Positions 16,829-25,784 of a stretch of 34,858 bases of DNA are shown in pieces. The DNA comes from DATKMS01 sp041497995. Its GTDB lineage: Bacteria > Desulfobacterota > Binatia > HRBIN30. The stretch spans positions 1 to 34,858 of the forward strand of contig JBGQHM010000017.1 of NCBI GenBank assembly GCA_041497995.1, read 5' to 3'. A program made the position numbers and the translations under genes. Each line of letters starts with the position of its first letter. Within the stretch, counting starts at the first letter, position 1. Below the pieces are notes generated by a model. The model did no database searches. It saw only the letters and a list, made by a program, of their open reading frames with translations, and was not told the DNA's origin.

Positions 16829-18372
16829 GTCCCTCCAGTGCGCCCGCCATGCGGCGCTTCATGCAGAACCTGCGCGACGTGCCGCGGCACTTCAACAGGA
16901 GCCTGGTGCGCAGCGGCGCGCCGACCACCGACCGCAGCCGCTCGTCGTTCGTCTTCGGTAACCTCTTCTTGCATCTGCACTCGGTGCGCGCGCACCGCTG
17001 GACGCTGCGGTGGGCGACGACGTGGGGTCTCGGCATCATGGCCGCGTCGGGATTTCTCCTCACCCTGGGAACCGGCATTCTGCTGATGTTCTACTACAAG
17101 CCGTATCCCGACGTTGCCTACGACTCGATCAAGGACATCCACTTCGTAGTCCCCACGGGGCTGTTCATTCGCAACATCCATCGCTGGGCGGCGCAGCTCA
17201 TGGTCGTCGCGGTGCTCCTGCACATGGCGCGCGTCTTCTACACCGCGGCCTACCGCGCGCCGCGCGAGTACAACTGGGTGATCGGCATGGGCCTGTTGGT
17301 CGTGACCCTCGGGTTGTCGTTCACGGGCTACCTGCTGCCATGGGACCAGCTGGCGTACTGGGCGATCACCATCGGCGCCAACATCGCGCAGTCGCCGCGT
17401 GAGGTCACCGACGCCCTGCACATCACTCAGTACTTCGACCCGGGCGGCCTGCAGAAGTTCATCCTGCTGGGTTCGGAAGAGATCGGCGAGGAAGCGCTGA
17501 TCCGCTTCTACTTGCTGCACGTGATGATCCTGCCGCTGGCGCTGGCGGCGCTCATGGGCGTGCACTTCTGGCGCATCCGCAAGGACGGCGGGCTAGCGCG
17601 GCCGGCGGATGCCGACGAGCGGCTCGGTCCGGTTGATCCGCAGACCTACCCGGTGTTCACCGAAGCGCCGACGAAGACCTATCACCTCGCCGCTATCGTG
17701 CGTGGGCGCACGCCGCAGGTCGGGCGCGGCCCGGAGAAGACGCTGCCGTCGATGCCGCATCTCTTCTACGCCGAGGCGGGTGTGTTGATGCTGACGATCT
17801 TCATCTGCCTGGCGCTGTCACTCATCTCCGACGCGCCGCTGAAGGAACACGCCAACCCAGCGGTGCCGGAGAATCCGGCGAAGGCGCCGTGGTACTTCCT
17901 CGGCCTGCAGGAGCTGGTGTCATACTCGGCGTTCATGGGCGGCATCGGCATTCCCAGCATAGTCATCATCGGCTTGCTGCTGATCCCGTATCTCGATCGC
18001 GAATCGGAGGGCACGGGGGAGTGGTTTGGCGGGCCGGGTGGCGCGGGTCTCGTATTGCGTTCGACGGCCTTCGGGTTAGCCGCGGTACTGGCAGTGGAGA
18101 TCTTCGCGATCCGCTGCGGTTGGATTCGCGAGTGGTGGGTAGGCGCCCCACAGATCCTCATCACGATCATCAACCCGGGCACGGTGCTGACCGCCATCTA
18201 CGGCGTGTACTCGGTGTGGCTCGTGCGCCGCTACAGCTCGACGCGCGCCGGTGCGTTGGGTTTGTTTACGTGCTTCCTGTGCGGCTTTCTCGTGCTCACC
18301 ATCGTGGGCACGTACTTCCGCGGACCGAACTGGGACTTCTACTGGTCCCCGTCGCAGTGGCCGGTGCATTGA
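16825..18372 (+). CDS. Cytochrome b (b6/subunit IV-like fused) of a bc-type complex
   Basis: This is a 515-residue integral membrane protein joining the b6-like four-helix part and a subunit IV-like part. Heme ligands are probably His119/His133 and His232/His247. The second pair is 15 residues apart, as in cytochrome b6 rather than bc1. The quinol-site loop reads APWYFLGLQELV, in the place of the PEWY motif. A ribosome site (GAAGGAGG) precedes the ATG, and the start overlaps the Rieske stop, which rules out the longer in-frame start far upstream. With the Rieske protein it would oxidise or reduce membrane quinones. The operon has a heptaheme cytochrome instead of cytochrome c1 or f. Confidence 0.93.
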   Translation: MSPSSAPAMRRFMQNLRDVPRHFNRSLVRSGAPTTDRSRSSFVFGNLFLHLHSVRAHRWTLRWATTWGLGIMAASGFLLTLGTGILLMFYYKPYPDVAYDSIKDIHFVVPTGLFIRNIHRWAAQLMVVAVLLHMARVFYTAAYRAPREYNWVIGMGLLVVTLGLSFTGYLLPWDQLAYWAITIGANIAQSPREVTDALHITQYFDPGGLQKFILLGSEEIGEEALIRFYLLHVMILPLALAALMGVHFWRIRKDGGLARPADADERLGPVDPQTYPVFTEAPTKTYHLAAIVRGRTPQVGRGPEKTLPSMPHLFYAEAGVLMLTIFICLALSLISDAPLKEHANPAVPENPAKAPWYFLGLQELVSYSAFMGGIGIPSIVIIGLLLIPYLDRESEGTGEWFGGPGGAGLVLRSTAFGLAAVLAVEIFAIRCGWIREWWVGAPQILITIINPGTVLTAIYGVYSVWLVRRYSSTRAGALGLFTCFLCGFLVLTIVGTYFRGPNWDFYWSPSQWPVH

Positions 18373-18405
18373 GATGAAGAGGGTTAGCTGCGCCGATGGG
18401 TTCTT

Positions 18406-18512
18406 CTCTTCCCCCCCTTTGAAAAAGGGGGGCGAGGGGGGATTTGCGACGCGTCGAGTTCACGTGCGGCTGCTCAAATCCCCCTTAATCCCCCTTTTTC
18501 AAAGGGGGAGAT
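18406..18512. repeat. Palindromic MITE/REP-like element between cytochrome genes
   Basis: The left arm (18406-18446) and right arm (18475-18512) are inverted copies that share CCCCCTTTGAAAAAGGGGG and GGGGGATTTG exactly, with small differences between. Each arm contains its own nested hairpin (CCCCCTTT/AAAGGGGG). The loop begins with the perfect palindrome CGACGCGTCG. It fills most of the only large gap (183 bases) within the flavoprotein-to-NarH gene run, so it probably inserted into an operon. It could act as an mRNA structure that tunes expression or protects upstream mRNA. Confidence 0.85.
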
Positions 18513-18555
18513 CGGAAAATGCGAAGAAGAAGAAACCTGAAGGTAGGCCAACGAC

Positions 18556-20238
18556 ATGAGCATCCGCGCGAACAAACTGCTCTTGCTCGCAGCCAGTCTC
18601 GCCACACTGCTGCTTCTCTTCGTGGCCGCATTCCGCGAGAACTACTGGCGCGAATGGCGCCGCGTGCAGCGCGCCTACCGCGCCGAGTTGCCGGCGCAGC
18701 AGGCCGAGGATTTTAACGTGCAGCTTCGGCAGGTGTATGCGCCGGCGTTGCACGTGACCGATCGCTGCATCAGCTGCCACGTCGGCATGGCGCCGGGGGA
18801 GAACGGGATCAAAGGCAAGGCCGAGTTTGCCGGCCACCCCGATGTCGGCCACGACCCGCTGCAGTACGGGTGTGTGGTGTGCCACGGCGGGCAAGGCCGG
18901 GCGACTGACAAGGCTGACGCCCACGGCACGGCGCCGCACTGGCCGCAGCCGCTGCTTCCCCAACGATATGCCTATGCCGGTTGCGGCAGCTGCCACACGC
19001 ACTTGGCGGTGCCCAACCTCAACCAGGTGGCGCGCGGCCGTGCGCTGTTCGAGCGCAACGACTGCTTCGCCTGTCACAGCCTCGACAAGCGCGGCGGTAC
19101 GCTGCGCCCTGGCGGTGCGCAAGGTGTCGCAGCTCCCGACCTCTCGCGCGTGGGTGGCGCGGGCTTCGATCGGCAATGGTACGAGAAACATCTCGCACAT
19201 CGCGCCGCCGCGACCGACGGAGCGTGGCGCAACTCGTTCGGCGAGATGCCCGTGGCTGATCGCGAGGCGATGGAAGTGTTCCTGTCGTCACGCGTCGGCG
19301 CGCCGGGACTCGTCGAGGCGAAGGCCGTGTTCCATTCACTCGGCTGTCGCGGTTGCCACAAGATCGGTGGTGTCGGCGGTGACGATGGTCCCGACTTGTC
19401 GCGCGAAGGGGAGAAGGACCCGCAGCGGCTCGACTACACGCACGTCCCGGGTGACAAGACGTTGGCGAGCTGGCTGGGCGAGCACTTCCGCGCACCGGCG
19501 CAAATTGTGCCTGGGTCGCAGATGCCGGTGCTGGGACTGAAGAACGAGCAGATCGACGCGCTGACGCTCTACTTGCTCTCGTTGCGGCGCAGCGACTACC
19601 CCGAAGCCTTCTGGCCCAAGGACCGCATCCGCGCCGAACGCTTTGCGGAGCGTGAGTTCACCACCGACGGTGCGACGCTCTTCGGCACCTTCTGCGCCGC
19701 TTGTCACGGGCCGAACGGCGAGGGGATGCGCTACCCCGGCGTGACGGCGTTCCCGGCGATTGGTAACCCCGATTTCCTCGCCGTCGCATCCGATCGCTTT
19801 CTGGCCGCTACCGTGACGCACGGCCGTCCCGGCCGGCGCATGCCAGCGTGGGGCGAGAAGGAAGGCGGCCTGCGGGCCGCAGAGATCGATGCGGTGGTTG
19901 CGCACGTTCGATCCTTCGGCAACGGTATGGCGTCACCCGCTGAGACAGAGCCGCGCCGCTGGGTGAAGGGCGACGGGAAGGCGGGAGCGCAGCTGTTTGC
20001 TGATGCCTGCGCCTCGTGTCACGGGGCGAACGGGGAAGGAAAAGAAGGCCCCGCGCTGCACAACCAGGGTCTGCTGTCGAACGCCACGGACCGCTATCTG
20101 GTCGAGACGATCCGCCGCGGCCGGCGCGGCACGTCGATGCCCAGCTTCGGAGCGTCGTCGACGGCGCACCGGCTGCTCTCCGACGCGGAGATCGAATCCG
20201 TAGTCAGCTTCATTCGCAGTTGGGAGGGACCATCATGA
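18556..20238 (+). CDS. Membrane-anchored heptaheme cytochrome c
   Basis: This is a 560-residue protein with an N-terminal signal anchor (LLLLAASLATLLLLFVAAF, about 8-26). Seven CxxCH sites start at Cys71, 106, 143, 170, 264, 380 and 485. The first three are in an N-terminal domain. The other four are in class I cytochrome c modules with candidate axial Met residues (Met231, Met323, Met429 and one in TSMPSFG). It would carry electrons in the periplasm between the Rieske/cytochrome b pair and the molybdenum enzyme. The position between cytochrome b and the catalytic subunit, with a four-base overlap to the latter, supports this. Fusion of several cytochrome c domains in place of c1/f is unusual. 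Confidence 0.9.
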   Translation: MSIRANKLLLLAASLATLLLLFVAAFRENYWREWRRVQRAYRAELPAQQAEDFNVQLRQVYAPALHVTDRCISCHVGMAPGENGIKGKAEFAGHPDVGHDPLQYGCVVCHGGQGRATDKADAHGTAPHWPQPLLPQRYAYAGCGSCHTHLAVPNLNQVARGRALFERNDCFACHSLDKRGGTLRPGGAQGVAAPDLSRVGGAGFDRQWYEKHLAHRAAATDGAWRNSFGEMPVADREAMEVFLSSRVGAPGLVEAKAVFHSLGCRGCHKIGGVGGDDGPDLSREGEKDPQRLDYTHVPGDKTLASWLGEHFRAPAQIVPGSQMPVLGLKNEQIDALTLYLLSLRRSDYPEAFWPKDRIRAERFAEREFTTDGATLFGTFCAACHGPNGEGMRYPGVTAFPAIGNPDFLAVASDRFLAATVTHGRPGRRMPAWGEKEGGLRAAEIDAVVAHVRSFGNGMASPAETEPRRWVKGDGKAGAQLFADACASCHGANGEGKEGPALHNQGLLSNATDRYLVETIRRGRRGTSMPSFGASSTAHRLLSDAEIESVVSFIRSWEGPS

Positions 20239-23200
20239 GAAAGCGAAACGGACGCGCTCCGCGGGGGCTCTCGCGTCGCGAATTCGTGGAGTCCGTGGCC
20301 GCCACCGGGTTCGGCGCGTTCATCGCCTCCGCCACCGGCGCGTGGGCGCTCGACGCGCTCGACAACCCGCTGGCGCGGTATCCCGACCGCGGCTGGGAGA
20401 AGGTCTATCGCGACCTCTGGAAGTACGACTCGACCTTCACCTTCCTGTGTGCGCCCAACGACACGCATAACTGCATCCTCAACGGGTACGTGCGCCAGGG
20501 TGTGGTGACCCGTATCGGCCCGACAATGCGCTATGGCGAGGCAACCGACCTCTACGGCAATGCCTCGAGTCATCGCTGGGATCCGCGCATCTGCCAGAAA
20601 GGCTTGGCGCTGACGCGGCGCTTCTACGGCGACCGCCGCCTGCGCCACTGCATGGTGCGCGCTGGATACAAGAAGTGGGTCGAGGCCGGCTTCCCGCGCG
20701 GCGTCGACGGGCGGCCGCCGAAGGAATACTTCAATCGCGCCCGTGACGAGTGGGTGCGCATGACGCACGACGAGGCCGCGGCAATCGTCGCCGCCGCGCT
20801 CACCAACATCGCGACCACATACACGGGTGAGGAGGGCGCCATGCGCTTGCGGGCGCAAGGCTACGAGGAAGAGATCATCGCCGCCGCCAAGGGCAGTGGA
20901 ACGCAGGTCATGAAGTTCCGCGGCGGTATGCCGCTGCTGGGCCTGACCCGGATCTTCGGCATGTACCGGATGGCCAACTCGATGGCGCTGCTCGACGCCA
21001 AGCTCCGCGGCGTCGGCCCAGACCAGGCCGTCGGCGGGCGCGGCTTCGACAACTATTCGTGGCACACCGATCTGCCGCCGGGGCATCCGATGGTCACCGG
21101 GCAGCAGACCGTGGAGTTCGACATGCACGCCGTCGAGCAGGCGAAGACCGTCGTCGTGTGGGGCATGAATTGGATCACGACCAAAATGCCCGACTCGCAC
21201 TGGCTGACCGAGGCACGCCTCAAGGGCACGAAGATCGTCGTCATCGCCTGTGAGTATTCGGCGACCTGCACCAAAGCCGATCAGGCAATCGTCGTGCGAC
21301 CCGGCACGACGCCGGCGCTGGCGCTCGGGCTCGCGGGGGTGATCATGCGCGAGAAGCTCTACGACGTCGACTACGTGAAGCGCTGGACGGATCTGCCGGT
21401 GCTCGTGCGAATGGACACGCTCAAGTACCTGCAGGCGCGTGACGTCTTCGGTGGCGAGTTGGCAAAGCTCGACAACCAGACGCACGTGCTGACAGGTGAT
21501 GAGAAGCCGCCAGCCCCCGGCGCACAGCGTGACATGTTAATCAGCGAGAAACTGCGTGGCGAGTGGGGCGACTACGTGTGGTGGGATCGCGTCGAGAACA
21601 AGGCCAAGCCGCTCACGCGGGACCAAGTCGGTGTGCGCTCGGCCGTCGGTGATCCGCTGCTCGAAGGTAGCATCGAGGTGACGCTGCACGACGGCAAGAA
21701 GGTGCGCTGTCGCCCGGTGTTCGATCTGGTGAAGGAGTATGCCGACCACTTCGATCCGAAGACCGTCGAAGAGCTCACGTGGGCGCCCGCGGCCGCGGTC
21801 GAACGTCTGGCCCGCGATATCGCGTCGCAACCCGGCACCACGCTGTTCGCCATCGGTATGGGGCCGAACCAGTTCTTCAACAACGACAACAAGGACCGCG
21901 ACATCTTCCTGCTCGCTGCGCTCACCGGCAACGTCGGTAAGATCGCCGGGAACGTCGGCTCGTATGCCGGCAACTACCGCGTCGCGCTGTTCAACGGTGT
22001 GCCACAGTATATCAACGAGAACCCCTTCGACATCGAGCTCGATCCGGCGAAGCCGGCGCGGCCGAAGCAGTATTGGAAGGCCGAGTCGGCACACTACTAC
22101 AACCACGAAGACCACCCGTTGAAGGTCGGCAACAAGATGCTCACCGGCGCGACGCACATGCCGACCCCGACGAAGTCGCTGTGGTTCGCCAACGCGAACT
22201 CCATCCTCGGCAACGTGAAGTGGCACTACAACACCGTGGTCAACGTGCTGCCGAAGATCGAGCTGATATGCGTCAACGAGTGGTGGTGGTCGACGTCGTG
22301 CGAGTGGGCCGACGTCGTGTTCGCCGTCGACTCGTGGGCAGAGCTGAAGCATCCCGACATGACCGCCTCGGTCACCAACCCGTTCCTCTGCATCTTCCCG
22401 CGGACGCCCTTGCCCCGCGTGTTCGAGACGCGCGGTGATATCGAGGTGCTGGCGCTGGTTGGCCACAAGATGGCCGAGGTAACCGGCGACATACGCTTCA
22501 ACGACCTGTGGCACTTCGTCGATGCAGGGCGCGCCGATGTCTACCTGCAGCGCATCCTCGACTTCTCCTCGAACACCAAGGGGTACAACTTCCTCGAGCT
22601 GGAGGAGAAGGCGAAGCAGGGGATTCCGGTGCTGATGATGAACCGCACGAACCCCAAGGCCGTCGGCTTCGAGCAGGTGACCGACTCGCGGCCGTGGTTT
22701 ACCAAGAGCGGGCGGCTGGAGTTCTATCGTGAGGAAGACGAGTTCATCGAAGCGGGCGAGAACCTGCCGGTACATCGCGAGCCGATCGACTCGACGTTCT
22801 ACGAGCCGAACGTGATCGTCGCGCCGAAGCACGAGGCGATCCGCGCCGTGGGGCCGGAGGCGTACGGTGTGCCGCTCACCGATCTGTCGTGCGACACGCG
22901 ACAAGGCCGCAACGTCGTGAAGACGTGGGCTGAGACGAAAGCGACGTCGCATCCGCTCGCGAAGGACGGCTACAAGTTCGTGTTCCACACACCCAAGTAC
23001 CGGCACGGCGCGCATACCATGCCCATCGACACCGACATGGTCGCGTTCCTCTTCGGTCCGTTCGGCGACGTCTACCGCCACGACAAGCGCTCGCCGTTCG
23101 TGGCGGAGGGCTACGTCGACATCAACCCCGAGGATGCAAGGGCGCTCGGAGTGGAGGATGGCGACTACGTGTGGATCGACTCCGACCCCAACGATCGGCC

Positions 23201-23714
23201 GTTCCGCGGCTGGCAGAAGAACGAGATGGACTACAAGTTCGCACGGCTCATCTGCCGCGCGCGCTATTACCCCGGCACGCCGCGCGGCGTGACGCGGATG
23301 TGGTTCAACATGTACGGCGCGACACCGGGTTCAGTGGAGGGTCGCGAGACGCGCGCCGATGGCCTCGCCAAGAATCCGCGCACCAATTACCAAGCGATGT
23401 TCCGCTCCGGCTCGCACCAGTCGGCGACGCGCGGCTGGCTTAAGCCGACGCTCATGACCGACTCCCTGGTGCGCAAGGACATGTTTGGGCAGACCATCGG
23501 CAAGGGCTTCATGCCCGACGTGCACTGCCCAACCGGTTCGCCACGCGAGTCGATCGTCAAGATCACCAAGGCTGAGCCCGGAGGCCTCGGTGGCCAAGGG
23601 CTGTGGCGCCCCGCCGCGCTCGGTCTGCGGCCCGGCTACGAGAACAAGACGATGCACAGCTACCTCAAGGGCGAGTTCAATCCGGACGGCGACGATAAAG
23701 GAGGCAAGGTCTGA
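20235..23714 (+). CDS. Tat-exported molybdenum catalytic subunit, Nxr/periplasmic-NarG type
   Basis: This is a 1159-residue catalytic subunit of the type II DMSO reductase family. A twin-arginine signal (LSRREFVES, 12-20, then a hydrophobic stretch to about 37) sends it to the periplasm. The Fe-S cluster motif is C72-x3-D76-x3-C80-x39-C120, in CAPNDTHNC, rather than the His-x3-Cys of cytoplasmic NarG. The segment YSWHTDLPPGHPMVTG contains the expected Mo ligand Asp279. A following stretch (WGMNWITTKMPDSHWLTEA) closely recalls NxrA of Nitrospira and anammox bacteria, as far as memory allows. It reduces nitrate or oxidises nitrite at a bis-MGD molybdenum centre. The ATG at 20235 overlaps the cytochrome stop; the much longer open frame upstream is an artefact. 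Confidence 0.9.
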   Translation: MRKRNGRAPRGLSRREFVESVAATGFGAFIASATGAWALDALDNPLARYPDRGWEKVYRDLWKYDSTFTFLCAPNDTHNCILNGYVRQGVVTRIGPTMRYGEATDLYGNASSHRWDPRICQKGLALTRRFYGDRRLRHCMVRAGYKKWVEAGFPRGVDGRPPKEYFNRARDEWVRMTHDEAAAIVAAALTNIATTYTGEEGAMRLRAQGYEEEIIAAAKGSGTQVMKFRGGMPLLGLTRIFGMYRMANSMALLDAKLRGVGPDQAVGGRGFDNYSWHTDLPPGHPMVTGQQTVEFDMHAVEQAKTVVVWGMNWITTKMPDSHWLTEARLKGTKIVVIACEYSATCTKADQAIVVRPGTTPALALGLAGVIMREKLYDVDYVKRWTDLPVLVRMDTLKYLQARDVFGGELAKLDNQTHVLTGDEKPPAPGAQRDMLISEKLRGEWGDYVWWDRVENKAKPLTRDQVGVRSAVGDPLLEGSIEVTLHDGKKVRCRPVFDLVKEYADHFDPKTVEELTWAPAAAVERLARDIASQPGTTLFAIGMGPNQFFNNDNKDRDIFLLAALTGNVGKIAGNVGSYAGNYRVALFNGVPQYINENPFDIELDPAKPARPKQYWKAESAHYYNHEDHPLKVGNKMLTGATHMPTPTKSLWFANANSILGNVKWHYNTVVNVLPKIELICVNEWWWSTSCEWADVVFAVDSWAELKHPDMTASVTNPFLCIFPRTPLPRVFETRGDIEVLALVGHKMAEVTGDIRFNDLWHFVDAGRADVYLQRILDFSSNTKGYNFLELEEKAKQGIPVLMMNRTNPKAVGFEQVTDSRPWFTKSGRLEFYREEDEFIEAGENLPVHREPIDSTFYEPNVIVAPKHEAIRAVGPEAYGVPLTDLSCDTRQGRNVVKTWAETKATSHPLAKDGYKFVFHTPKYRHGAHTMPIDTDMVAFLFGPFGDVYRHDKRSPFVAEGYVDINPEDARALGVEDGDYVWIDSDPNDRPFRGWQKNEMDYKFARLICRARYYPGTPRGVTRMWFNMYGATPGSVEGRETRADGLAKNPRTNYQAMFRSGSHQSATRGWLKPTLMTDSLVRKDMFGQTIGKGFMPDVHCPTGSPRESIVKITKAEPGGLGGQGLWRPAALGLRPGYENKTMHSYLKGEFNPDGDDKGGKV

Positions 23715-24841
23715 TGGCCCGCGTACGCAATTGGCAGATCGGCCGGGAGATGTCGTACTGGTACCCGGAATCGCGCCCCACCAAGCAGTTCGCCGCCGTC
23801 TTCGACATCAACAAATGCATCGCCTGTCAGACGTGCACCCTGGCCTGCAAAACCACGTGGACCTCGGGGAAGGGGCAGGAGTACATGCTGTGGAACAACG
23901 TCGAGAGCAAACCGTACGGCTTCTACCCGCTGGCGTGGGACGTGAAGCTGCTCGAGAAGCTCGGTCCGCAGCCGTGGAAGGGCGGGCCGTACGAAGGGCG
24001 CACGTTGTTCGAAGCGGCAGAGGCGGGTGAGCGTGTGCTCGGCTGGCGGCCGGACGAGCTCGACTACACATATCCGAACGTCGGTGAGGACGACTGTGCC
24101 GGAGTGATCGAGAACGGCGCCGACCTGCAGGTGCCGCACATGACGTGGTTCTTCTACCTGGCGCGCATCTGCAATCACTGCACGTATCCGGCGTGCCTGG
24201 CCTCGTGTCCGCGCGGCTCGATCTACAAGCGGCAGGAAGACGGTATTGTGCTCATCGATCAGGGGCGCTGCCGCGGCTACCAGGAGTGCGTGAAGGCCTG
24301 CCCGTACAAGAAGGTCTTCTACAACCCGATGACCGGCACATCGGAGAAGTGCATCGCGTGCTTCCCGAAGATCGAGGAAGGAGTGCAGCCGCAATGCTTC
24401 GTGAACTGCATCGGCAAGATCCGCTTCGCCGGTTGGATCTCGGTGCCGGAGAAGGCACGCGCGGACAATCCGATCGACTACTTGGTGCATGTGCGCAAAG
24501 TCGCGCTGCCACTGTTCCCGCAGTTCGGACTCGAGCCGAACGTGTATTACATTCCGCCGGTGCACGCGCCGCGGCCCTTCCTGCGGCAGATGTTCGGCCC
24601 GGACGTCGATCAAGCGATAGACACCTACCGCAAGTCAGCTGATGACCCCGATCTCACGGGACTGTTGAGCCTGTTCGGCTCGACGCAAAATGTCGTGCCG
24701 CGCTGGAAGCGCGAAGGCGACATGGTGCTGGGCTTGGAGGAAGACGGCGCGGAGATCGTGCGCGTGCCGATGTATGAGCCCGTGCAGATCCGTGAGGCGC
24801 TGGATGTGCAGCGCGGCGTGGTGAGGACGAACTGCCCGTGA
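23714..24841 (+). CDS. Four-cluster iron-sulfur subunit, NxrB/NarH type
   Basis: This is a 375-residue electron-transfer subunit. Four Cys groups are visible: Cys35/38/41/45, Cys153/156/161/165, Cys186-(Tyr189)-Cys192-Cys196 and Cys213/216/228/232. Tyr replaces the second Cys of the third group, the place where NarH-type subunits carry Trp or Tyr and bind a 3Fe-4S cluster. The segments SGKGQEYMLWNNVESKPYG and RQMFGPDVDQAI are those of the Nxr/periplasmic Nar beta family. There is no signal peptide, so it is probably co-exported with the Tat-bearing alpha subunit. Its ATG overlaps the alpha stop by one base. Confidence 0.93.
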   Translation: MARVRNWQIGREMSYWYPESRPTKQFAAVFDINKCIACQTCTLACKTTWTSGKGQEYMLWNNVESKPYGFYPLAWDVKLLEKLGPQPWKGGPYEGRTLFEAAEAGERVLGWRPDELDYTYPNVGEDDCAGVIENGADLQVPHMTWFFYLARICNHCTYPACLASCPRGSIYKRQEDGIVLIDQGRCRGYQECVKACPYKKVFYNPMTGTSEKCIACFPKIEEGVQPQCFVNCIGKIRFAGWISVPEKARADNPIDYLVHVRKVALPLFPQFGLEPNVYYIPPVHAPRPFLRQMFGPDVDQAIDTYRKSADDPDLTGLLSLFGSTQNVVPRWKREGDMVLGLEEDGAEIVRVPMYEPVQIREALDVQRGVVRTNCP

Positions 24842-24884
24842 GCGGAGCGGTGTTCTCCGCCGCACAGAACATGAGGAGCCCACG

Positions 24885-25736
24885 ATGACTCACAAGCGAA
24901 TTGCAGCGATAGCAATGGTGGCTTTCATTGCCGCGTGCAAAGGCGGACCCGCCTCCGCGCCGTCCGCCGAGGTGGTCGCCGTGCGTAGCGCACAACTACC
25001 CAGTGATGCAGGCGACGCGGCGTGGCGTGATGCGCCGGTCTACACCGCGGCCCTCGTGCTGCAGGACATGGTCGAGCCACGACTCCTGGAACCGTCGACG
25101 GACAAGGTGCAGGTGCGTGCGCTGACTGACGGGAAGAACATCGCCTTCCGATTGGAGTGGACGGACCCGACGGTGGATGACGTGCCTGGTCTGGGGCGCT
25201 TCTCGGATGCCTGTGCAGTGCAGCTGCCGGTAGGCACGCAGGCCGACGTGCCGGCCCCGCAGATGGGTGAGACACAGCGCCCGGTTGAAATCACCTACTG
25301 GCGTGGCTTCTGGCAATCGATGGTCGATGGCCGTGAAGACACGATCAAGGCGCTGTTCCCGAACGCGACGGTCGATCACTACCCGTTCGAGGCGGCGTCG
25401 CTGCAACCTGGTTCCGAGGCGCAGCACGAGATGGCGCAGCGCTATGCGCCGGCACGCGCGCTGGGGAACGAGATGGCGGGTCCGCGCAAGCAGCCGGTGC
25501 AAGACCTGATCGCCGAGGGGCCGGGCACTATCCGCCCGGCAGCGGAGAACCGGTCCGTCGGGCGCGGCACGCGCACCGATCAGGGATGGTCGGTCATCTT
25601 GTCGCGGCCGCTACCCACCGGGGTCGAGCCGGGCAGCCGCACGCAAGTCGCGTTCGCGGTCTGGCAGGGAGCACACCAGGAAGTTGGCGCGCGCAAGATG
25701 CGCTCCGTGTGGGTGCCCTTGCTGATTCAGAAGTAG
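24885..25736 (+). CDS. Heme-b gamma subunit (ethylbenzene dehydrogenase-type), predicted lipoprotein
   Basis: This is a 283-residue protein with a short signal peptide ending in FIAAC, a good lipobox with lipidated Cys18. The rest is beta-rich and fits the EB_dh/NxrC-type heme-b subunit: VRALTDGKNIAFRLEWTD, FSDACAVQLPVG, EITYWRGFWQ and a C-terminal VAFAVWQGAHQEVGARKMRSV. In the family heme b is held by a Met and a Lys; the exact residues here need alignment. It would pass electrons between the Fe-S subunit and periplasmic cytochromes. GAGGAGCC precedes the ATG, 43 bases after the beta subunit. The known enzymes of this type have mostly cleaved Sec signals, so lipid anchoring is unusual. Confidence 0.82.
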   Translation: MTHKRIAAIAMVAFIAACKGGPASAPSAEVVAVRSAQLPSDAGDAAWRDAPVYTAALVLQDMVEPRLLEPSTDKVQVRALTDGKNIAFRLEWTDPTVDDVPGLGRFSDACAVQLPVGTQADVPAPQMGETQRPVEITYWRGFWQSMVDGREDTIKALFPNATVDHYPFEAASLQPGSEAQHEMAQRYAPARALGNEMAGPRKQPVQDLIAEGPGTIRPAAENRSVGRGTRTDQGWSVILSRPLPTGVEPGSRTQVAFAVWQGAHQEVGARKMRSVWVPLLIQK

Positions 25737-25784
25737 CAGCGGGTCTCGGACCCGCCCTGTGTGTGCACCGCCCAAGGAGCAGCC

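Noticed and set aside
20016..20234. Upstream extension of the catalytic subunit by 73 residues
   Set aside because: It overlaps the last cytochrome c domain and would bury the Tat signal; the ATG at 20235 overlaps the cytochrome stop as other operon junctions do.
20094..23081. Long minus-strand frames opposite the molybdenum subunit
   Set aside because: They mirror the alpha-subunit codons and have the composition of antisense translation in GC-rich DNA.
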